From: Methanobacteriota archaeon | GTDB taxonomy: Archaea > Thermoplasmatota > JASEFT01 > JAUWIS01 | Assembly (NCBI GenBank): GCA_030605245.1 | Contig: JAUWIS010000063.1 | Coordinates: forward strand, 1 to 5,648 | Length of the DNA: 5,648 nt | Direction: 5' to 3' | In this document: positions 1 through 4,379 of the stretch, piece after piece | How positions within the stretch are numbered: position 1 is the first letter of the stretch | Layout: every line of letters begins with the position of its first letter | The notes under the pieces: generated by a model | The model's database searches: none | What the model saw: the letters and a program-made list of their open reading frames with translations, nothing else | What the model was told of the DNA's origin: nothing | Position numbers and translations under genes: made by a program

Positions 1-325
1 ATTAAACACTTCAGTCATATGTGATACTGTAAACGGAGGTGACATCAAATTAAGGGTATTTCATACACCGGGTCACAGCCCTGGCAGCATATCACTCTAT
101 GAGCCGGAAAGTAAATCGCTTTTCTCAGGTGACACAGTATTTGCTGATGGCGCTACTGGCAGGTGGGATTTAATAGGCGGAAACTACAATCAATTAGTAG
201 AATCTGTGAAAAAACTCTCAATGCTTGATGCAAAAAACCTTTACCCGGGACATAACAGGTTTGTTGAAAATAATGGAAAAAGGCATGTAATGACGGCATT
301 AAAATTTATAGGATCATGTGAGTAA
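1..325 (+). CDS. Metallo-beta-lactamase-fold hydrolase, C-terminal part (5' end outside window)
   Basis: The frame is open from base 2 to TAA at 323-325, about 107 codons, and the start lies upstream of the window. Visible motifs are the later metal-binding set of the MBL superfamily: HTPGHSPGS (from base 62), then SGDTVF with the metal-bridging Asp, then YPGH near the C-terminus with the last His ligand. The GRWDLIGG stretch after GDTVFADG resembles the GR-DL-GG segment of glyoxalase II-like members (COG0491). The first HxHxDH motif must lie upstream. By family these are Zn or Fe hydrolases acting on thioesters or related substrates; the actual substrate cannot be told from this fragment. 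The DUF504 gene starts 35 bp downstream on the same strand, so the two are probably co-transcribed. Confidence 0.9.
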   Translation, partial: LNTSVICDTVNGGDIKLRVFHTPGHSPGSISLYEPESKSLFSGDTVFADGATGRWDLIGGNYNQLVESVKKLSMLDAKNLYPGHNRFVENNGKRHVMTALKFIGSCE

Positions 326-367
326 AATGGATGGAGTAAATGAACGAATCATGTGAATAAATGAACG
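314..367 (+). repeat. Short imperfect direct repeats duplicating the MBL-end/DUF504-start junction
   Basis: The MBL tail tcatgtgagtaa (314-325) recurs as tcatgtgaataa (349-360, 11 of 12 bases). The DUF504 head taaatgaacg at 337-346 recurs exactly at 358-367. The two offsets differ (35 and 21 bp), so this is a tandem junction duplication with about 14 bp gained or lost. The first ATG (340-342) is in frame with the second (361-363) but is cut off by TAA at 358-360. Only the second opens the DUF504 gene. The better SD-like sequence (GGATGGAG, 329-336) sits before the abandoned first ATG. Confidence 0.6.
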
Positions 368-594
368 CAAAAGAGGTATTGAATAAAATAAAATGGTCAA
401 AAGACATAAAAAAAGCAGATCTCTGGTATTTGCACAGGGGCGCGCCCAATGACACAAGGATAATTTCAGGAAAGGATATTGTTGCTCTGCATCATTCATT
501 CATGGAACTTGAAACTAAAACAAGGATACCATATCACAGGATAATGAAGATTTTTTATGATGGAAAGGTTGTTTGGGAAAGAAAGTCATTGTAA
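361..594 (+). CDS. UPF0248/DUF504 family protein (MJ1316-type RNA-end recognition domain)
   Basis: This 77-residue protein matches the archaeal DUF504/UPF0248 family over its whole length. It starts with the typical MNAKEVLNKIKW, followed by the family core WYLHRGAPNDTRIISG (residues ~23-38), then IPYHRIMKI (~56-64) and the terminal VVWERKS. The family, also called the MJ1316 domain, has been proposed from domain-fusion analysis to recognise cyclic-phosphate RNA ends in RNA repair; this is a prediction, not a proven function. Length is normal for a stand-alone archaeal member. ATG at 361 is chosen because it starts the conserved N-terminus and the only upstream in-frame ATG (340) is separated by a TAA. 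No strong SD lies immediately before it, which suggests translational coupling to the MBL gene. Confidence 0.93.
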   Translation: MNAKEVLNKIKWSKDIKKADLWYLHRGAPNDTRIISGKDIVALHHSFMELETKTRIPYHRIMKIFYDGKVVWERKSL

Positions 595-612
595 AAAAAC
601 TGTAGGTATAAA

Positions 613-628
613 CAAAATTTGAATTTTG
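613..628. repeat. Short perfect inverted repeat after the DUF504 gene
   Basis: CAAAATT (613-619) and AATTTTG (622-628) are perfectly complementary around a two-base centre, 19 bp past the DUF504 stop. It could help 3'-end formation or be a protein-binding palindrome. There is no following T-run, so a terminator call is weak. Confidence 0.35.
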
Positions 629-640
629 CTACCCTCCTGT

Positions 641-922
641 TTGAGGGGTTGCATTAGCAATCCCTCCTTCTTTCTCTTTTCCGCCCAGCCACTTCTTTCT
701 CTTTACAAGAGAAAGAAGTTCTTGGGGTTCAAGAAAGAGAATTGAGGGGTTCTTTCAGAACCCCTCCTCTCTTTTCTTTTTCGCCTAGCCCTTTTCTTCT
801 CTTAGGAAGAGAAGAAACGCCTTGGGGTTTAAAGAAGAGAATTGAGGGATTGTATTAGCAATCCCTCCTTCTTTTTCTTTTCCGCCAGACGCTTTTCTTT
901 TTCTTGGAAGAAAAAGAAAAGG
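641..922. repeat. Tandem ~100-bp repeat array, 2.8 units, two covarying stem-loops per unit
   Basis: Units are 641-741, 742-841 and a partial 842-922. Each begins TTGAGGG and contains hairpin A, a short linker of CCGCCCAGCC type, hairpin B, then a CTTGGGGTT linker and a purine tract. Hairpin A arms are 643-652/657-666, 744-753/757-766 and 844-853/858-867, 10 bp each. Hairpin B arms are 691-703/707-719 (13 bp), 793-803/807-817 (11 bp) and 892-905/908-921 (14 bp). Arm sequences differ between units but stay complementary within each; one hairpin-A pair is G-T, G-C and A-T in units 1, 2 and 3. The linkers are better conserved than the stems. This pattern suggests selection on structure, either a structured RNA or a palindromic mobile repeat. 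I do not recognise the family. No coding frame explains it. Confidence 0.85.
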
Positions 923-935
923 GCTGTGAGGTAAG

Positions 936-944
936 TTTTAATTA
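936..944 (+). promoter_or_regulatory. Putative TATA box of the CBS-ParB gene (leaderless)
   Basis: TTTTAATTA is centred about 27 bp upstream of the ATG at 967, the spacing expected if transcription starts at or next to that ATG. It lies immediately downstream of the repeat array. The inference rests on one A+T-rich motif in an A+T-rich genome. Confidence 0.45.
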
Positions 945-966
945 CATGTTTGCTGTTAATAGTATT

Positions 967-1773
967 ATGGCTCTCAAGGTCAAGGATTACATGATAAAGG
1001 ATGTCCTCACCATTCCATATGATACTACTGTTAGGGATGCAATAAATATAATGCTTAACTCATCCCATCATAGTTTGCCTGTTGTTAAAGGAAAAAAAAT
1101 TGTTGGTTTTGTCACGGCAAAAGAACTGCTGAGGCATTATCATCCTTTAGGTCTAACGGTTGGTGACATAATCATGGATGGGACAATTACAGCAGACCCT
1201 GGGATGAGTCTGGATGATGCTGCGCGTATAATGTTCAGATTCTGGATAGAAAAACTGCCTATTGCTGATGATGATGGAAACCTTGTTGGCCTTCTCTCAA
1301 ACATTGATGTTCTGAGATCACATATTGAGAGAACAAGCCCTTCAAAAGCATCAAAACTTAAGATAGCACTTGAAGGATTGCATGATGTAAAAATCAGGGG
1401 CTCAACCGGGAAAATCAAAATAGAGGATCTTATTCCAACGCAGAAAAGGATTTATGCTGATGAACTCCAGGGCAGGGAATATGAAATAAAAAAAGGACTG
1501 GCTGAGCCAATTATTGTTATAAAGAGAAAGAACTATTATCTGCTCATAGATGGACATCACAGGGTGATGGCAGCATTAAACCTTGGGATAAAGGAGTTTG
1601 AGGCGCATATACTGGAAATGGACAGAGATGTTGAACTTGGTATTGAGAAAACCGCGGAAGAGCAGGGATTGAGAACATTGAAGGATATAGAAATCATTGA
1701 TTATGCACATCACCCACTTGTTGAAATCACAACACGTCTGCTTAAGAGGAAAAATGAAAGTGATATACACTGA
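967..1773 (+). CDS. CBS-domain pair fused to a ParB/SerK-like domain
   Basis: The protein has 268 residues. Two CBS domains occupy residues ~1-56 (KVKDYM then HSLPVV and IVGFVT) and ~64-120 (VGDIIMDG then KLPIADDDG and LVGLLSNIDVLR); such pairs usually bind adenine nucleotides and regulate an attached domain. A linker is followed by a ParB/sulfiredoxin-like domain (~150-215) with IDGHHRVMAAL; the DGHHR motif is at 195-199. The same motif occurs in ParB-fold kinases such as archaeal SerK, so the enzyme could be a nucleotide-regulated kinase or nuclease-like protein rather than a partition factor. The reaction cannot be decided here. ATG 967 is preferred: it opens the conserved MALKVKDYM and sits the right distance from a TATA box. 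ATG 946 with GAGGT at 928-932 is an alternative; TTG 904 lies inside a repeat hairpin. The last residues (NESDIH) appear to come from a 1-base shift relative to the duplicated tail copy, which reads TRILKRKK then stop. Confidence 0.88.
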   Translation: MALKVKDYMIKDVLTIPYDTTVRDAINIMLNSSHHSLPVVKGKKIVGFVTAKELLRHYHPLGLTVGDIIMDGTITADPGMSLDDAARIMFRFWIEKLPIADDDGNLVGLLSNIDVLRSHIERTSPSKASKLKIALEGLHDVKIRGSTGKIKIEDLIPTQKRIYADELQGREYEIKKGLAEPIIVIKRKNYYLLIDGHHRVMAALNLGIKEFEAHILEMDRDVELGIEKTAEEQGLRTLKDIEIIDYAHHPLVEITTRLLKRKNESDIH

Positions 1774-1874
1774 AAGAATAAGAAAATAGTTTGGTGATTT
1801 ATGACAAGGATACTTAAGAGGAAGAAATGAATGCAATCCACACTGAAAAAATAGAGAAGCAGTTTGGTGACTTT
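1732..1874 (+). repeat. 72-73 bp imperfect tandem duplication of the CBS-tail/ABC-head junction
   Basis: Copy 1 (1732-1800) and copy 2 (1804-1874) align end to end with about three quarters of bases identical and one 1-base gap. Shared blocks include cttaagagg (1741 and 1813), cactga and tttggtga. Each copy encodes a CBS-protein tail (TRLLKRK or TRILKRKK) followed by an ABC-ATPase head (MKVIYTERIRK or MNAIHTEKIEK). In copy 2 the tail stop TGA overlaps the head ATG (aaatgaatg), which probably reflects the ancestral gene junction. Confidence 0.8.
1754..1804 (+). pseudogene. Degenerate ABC-ATPase N-terminus (copy 1), broken by TAG and TGA
   Basis: From ATG 1754 the frame reads MKVIYTERIRK, TAG (1787-1789), FGDL, TGA (1802-1804). 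Aligned with copy 2 (MNAIHTEKIEKQFGDF) it is clearly the same ABC-ATPase head, with TAG replacing the CAG Gln codon of copy 2 (1860-1862). It overlaps the end of the CBS gene in another frame. The TGA and the lack of any further ATPase sequence make it a remnant whatever TAG means here. Confidence 0.65.
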
Positions 1875-2333
1875 GGAGCATTGGATAATATAAATATTGA
1901 TGTGGGCTCAGGTGATTTTTTTGACATTATTCCCGTTACAGTAAATGATGTAATTAAAACAAGAATCCTTGTTCATATTGCAATAGTATCAATTTTTTTA
2001 GTCCTGTTTGTTCCTATTATGTCTGTAATCAGTAATGAAATTTATATGATACCAGTTGCACTCTTTGTAGGGTTTACTGTTTCAATCTACATGGTTTTTG
2101 GTATTGCATATCTAACAGGTCTTAGACAAAACACATATCTTTTCAACCCAAAGATACTTGTAGAATTTGGGATAATATCCGTTCTGCCGCAGGTTCCATT
2201 GGTAATATTTTCACTCATGCCAAATCATTTATCATTATTTTTTGTTCTGTTCATCTGCGTTCTTCTCTTAGCATCATCCTACCTGTTTTACAAAGGTGTA
2301 GAGGAAAAATGGGGAAAAGCATCATTTGCGTAA
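1827..2333 (+). pseudogene. Chimeric ABC transporter remnant: ATPase N-terminus joined to ABC-2 permease C-terminus
   Basis: The open frame has 168 codons. Residues 1-31 read like the first strands of an ABC ATPase (TEKIEKQFGDFGALDNINID, then GSGDFF where EGEIFGLLGPNGAGKT is expected). The Walker A motif and all later ATPase motifs are absent. From residue ~33 (DIIPVTVNDVIKTR) the protein is like the C-terminal half of an ABC-2 permease, with about four hydrophobic segments at ~47-68, 72-97, 109-131 and 134-155 and a charged tail. The likely origin is an internal deletion that removed most of the ATPase and the front of the permease and happened to keep frame; junction about 1918-1930. It cannot hydrolyse ATP. 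It might still make a small membrane protein, since no stop has accumulated. A metagenome misassembly could also produce it. Confidence 0.75.
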
Positions 2334-2360
2334 ATGCTGAACAACGGGATTGGTGAGGGG

Positions 2361-2376
2361 ATTATAAAATAAATTA
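2361..2376 (-). terminator. T-rich 3' end of pyrG
   Basis: Read on the minus strand, the sequence at and just after the pyrG stop is TAATTTATTTTATAAT, the kind of T-rich stretch at which archaeal RNA polymerase terminates. pyrG and the ABC remnant converge here with 40 bp between their stops. For the plus strand the nearest T-run is 2386-2392, inside the pyrG 3' end. Confidence 0.35.
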
Positions 2377-3969
2377 TTTCTTAACTTTTTTTGCGGCTTT
2401 TACAAGTCCAAGGAATAACGGAGCGGGTTTACTGGGCCTGGATTTGAACTCAGGATGAAACTGTGATGCAACAAAAAAGGAATGATTTTTTAACTCCAAT
2501 ATCTCCATCCTTTTTCTGTCAACTGATTTGCCGGAAAATTTCATGCCTGCTTTCTCAATCCTTTTAATGTAATCAGGATTGATTTCATACCTGTGCCTAT
2601 GACGCTCGGATATTTTTATTCTGTTGTATATCTTGTATGCAAGACTATTTTTTTTGATAATGACAGTGTGTCCACCAAGTCTCATTGTTGCACCCATGTC
2701 TTTTATTTCCTTTTGTTCTGGAAGCAGATCAACAACAGCATGCCTTGTTTTTTTGAATTCTGATGAGTCCGCATCCCCTATTTTTAAAACATTTCTGCAA
2801 AATTCTATCGTCGCAAGCTGAAAGCCAAGGCATACACCAAGGAATGGGATTTTGTTTTCACGGGAATATTTTATCGCAGATATTTTTCCTTCTATACCGC
2901 GCTCACCAAAACCGCCTGGGACAATTATTCCATCTGCATTTTTTAAAGATTCACAACCATTTTTTTCAATATCCTCGGCCTCAATCCATAATATGTTTAT
3001 CTTTGTGCTTGTTTCTGCAGAGCAATGATGCAGTGTTTCCATGTAACTAATATATGAGTCTTTAAGATAGGTATATTTTCCAACAATCGCGATGTTTATT
3101 TTGTGTTTTGGATTCAGCAATGGTTTTAAAAATTTTTTCCATTTTGTTAAATCAGGTTTCCTTGGACTCAAACCCAGACGGCGCAATAGGTAGTCTGTTA
3201 ACCCCTGCTCCTCCAAAAGTACAGGTACCTGATATATTGATTCTGCATCGGGGGCTGATACTATTCCTTCCAGGGGTACATCGCAGAACAATGATATCTT
3301 TTTCTTTATATCATAACTCAGCATCTTGATGCCACGCCCGACAATAATATCCGGCTGGATGCCTATTGCTCTTAACTCTTTCACAGAATGCTGGGTTGGT
3401 TTTGTTTTCTGCTCACCGACAACACCCATTATTGGAACAAGTGTTGTATGAACAAAAACAAGATTTTCCTCAGGACCAACCTCAGTCCTAAGCTGCCTCA
3501 TAGATTCAAGGAAAGGCATGGATTCTATGTCACCAACAGTTCCACCAAGTTCTATTAGTACAACATCAGCATTTGATTTCTCAGAAACATTTTTTATTTG
3601 ATTTTTTATTTCATTTGTTATATGGGGTATAATCTGAACTGTTGAACCAAGATAATCCCCTTTTCTTTCCTTTTCAATTACGCTCTTGTAAACCTTCCCT
3701 GTTGTAATATTATGCTCTTTTGTAAGGTTCACATCGAGGAAACGTTCATAGTTCCCAAGATCCAGATCAACCTCACCACCGTCATCCAAAACAAAAACCT
3801 CTCCATGCTGGAAAGGATTCATTGTCCCTGCATCACAGTTCAGGTAAGGATCGATTTTTATTGCTGTAACCCTGTAACCCCTTGATATTAGCAGTCTTCC
3901 AATGGATGATACAGTTATGCCTTTCCCAAGTCCTGATAAAACACCACCCGTGACAATCACATATTTCAT
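2374..3969 (-). CDS. pyrG: CTP synthase (glutamine-hydrolysing)
   Basis: The 531-residue protein is full-length for the family. It makes CTP from UTP, ATP and glutamine (or ammonia), the last step of de novo pyrimidine nucleotide synthesis, in the cytoplasm. The synthase domain (~1-265) has the P-loop GGVLSGLGKGI (8-18), DPYLNCDAGTMNPFQHGEVF (40-59), the DLDLGNYERF metal-site region with Asp70, and ELGGTVGDIES with Glu140. The class I amidotransferase domain (~290-525) has GGFGERG, the nucleophile Cys380 in GVCLGFQ, GATMRLGG, HRHRYEINPDY and the catalytic His505/Glu507 in SQFHPEF. The archaeal-type GGVLSGLGKG replaces the bacterial GGVVSSLGKG. ATG at 3967-3969 starts the conserved MKYVIVTGG and is preceded by GTGAG at suitable SD spacing. 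It is divergent from the OB-fold gene; no key residue is missing. Confidence 0.98.
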   Translation of the reverse strand: MKYVIVTGGVLSGLGKGITVSSIGRLLISRGYRVTAIKIDPYLNCDAGTMNPFQHGEVFVLDDGGEVDLDLGNYERFLDVNLTKEHNITTGKVYKSVIEKERKGDYLGSTVQIIPHITNEIKNQIKNVSEKSNADVVLIELGGTVGDIESMPFLESMRQLRTEVGPEENLVFVHTTLVPIMGVVGEQKTKPTQHSVKELRAIGIQPDIIVGRGIKMLSYDIKKKISLFCDVPLEGIVSAPDAESIYQVPVLLEEQGLTDYLLRRLGLSPRKPDLTKWKKFLKPLLNPKHKINIAIVGKYTYLKDSYISYMETLHHCSAETSTKINILWIEAEDIEKNGCESLKNADGIIVPGGFGERGIEGKISAIKYSRENKIPFLGVCLGFQLATIEFCRNVLKIGDADSSEFKKTRHAVVDLLPEQKEIKDMGATMRLGGHTVIIKKNSLAYKIYNRIKISERHRHRYEINPDYIKRIEKAGMKFSGKSVDRKRMEILELKNHSFFVASQFHPEFKSRPSKPAPLFLGLVKAAKKVKK

Positions 3970-4003
3970 TTACTCACGGGAAAAATAGATAGGGTTACAG
4001 ATG

Positions 4004-4010
4004 TATAAAG
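4004..4010 (-). promoter_or_regulatory. Putative TATA box of pyrG
   Basis: Minus-strand CTTTATA, preceded by a purine-rich GGAAAA that could serve as BRE. A start about 25 bp downstream would leave a leader of roughly 10 nt containing GTGAG before the ATG. It lies back-to-back with the OB-fold promoter. Confidence 0.55.
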
Positions 4011-4018
4011 TTTTCCTA

Positions 4019-4031
4019 CAAAGGTTTAAAT
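4019..4031 (+). promoter_or_regulatory. BRE-TATA promoter of the OB-fold gene
   Basis: CAAAGG (BRE-like) is followed directly by TTTAAAT (4025-4031), a near-consensus archaeal promoter. It predicts a transcript start near 4054 and a very short leader with GCGTGAT as a weak SD 4 bp before ATG 4062. Confidence 0.65.
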
Positions 4032-4061
4032 CTGATAAAATACATTGGGGAGCGTGATAGC

Positions 4062-4352
4062 ATGAAAGTAAGCGATTTGAAAAATGGGACAAAGGTGGAC
4101 GATATAGAGCTGAAGGTTGTGAACAAAGAGGAGCCAAGGGAGTTTACAAGCAGGTATGGCTCAACCGGTAAGGTTTGCAATGCAACAGGTGAGGATGAAA
4201 CAGGACAGATAAAACTCACACTCTGGAATGATGAGATAGAAAAGATTGATGTGAACCAGAAAATAAAAATAAGCAACGGTTATGTTAAGGAATGGAACGG
4301 TGAACTCCAGCTTAGCGCAGGGAAATACGGAAAGCTTGAGGTTTTAGAATAA
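4062..4352 (+). CDS. Small single-OB-fold nucleic-acid-binding protein (RPA/SSB-like)
   Basis: The 96-residue protein resembles the OB fold of archaeal RPA/SOSS-B-like single-strand-binding proteins: MKVSDLKNGTKVDDIELKVV as the first strand, then GKVCNATGEDETGQIKLTLW with the central GxxxLTLW pattern, DEIEKIDVNQKIKISNGYV, and a terminal WNGELQLSAGKYGKLEVLE strand. There is one OB fold and no zinc finger or second domain, so it is much shorter than full archaeal RPA. It could bind ssDNA or RNA, alone or as an oligomer; the substrate is inferred from the family only. ATG 4062 is the first in frame, placed correctly behind a good promoter. It is divergent from pyrG and convergent with gatE, so it is probably transcribed alone. 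Confidence 0.85.
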   Translation: MKVSDLKNGTKVDDIELKVVNKEEPREFTSRYGSTGKVCNATGEDETGQIKLTLWNDEIEKIDVNQKIKISNGYVKEWNGELQLSAGKYGKLEVLE

Positions 4353-4379
4353 TCCTTTTAACAAAAAAATAAAGGATTA
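4350..4379. terminator. Shared hairpin between convergent OB-fold and gatE genes
   Basis: TAATCCTTT (4350-4358) and AAAGGATTA (4371-4379) form a 9-bp stem with a 12-base loop containing a run of seven A on the plus strand (T on the minus). The arms overlap both stop codons: TAA of the OB gene at 4350-4352 and TAA of gatE at 4377-4379. It is probably a two-way 3'-end signal; the T-run favours termination of gatE. Confidence 0.5.

Noticed and set aside
641..922. CRISPR array
   Set aside because: Units are ~100 bp with internal diverged palindromes; there are no identical short repeats separated by unique spacers and no cas genes in view.
904..966. N-terminal extension of the CBS-ParB protein from a TTG at 904
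   Set aside because: The TTG lies in the loop of repeat hairpin B and the extension translates purine-arm repeat sequence (EEKEKG); the conserved CBS start is at 967.
2624..3329. Open frames on the plus strand within pyrG
   Set aside because: They lie antisense to a full-length conserved CTP synthase and show no recognisable family features or promoter.
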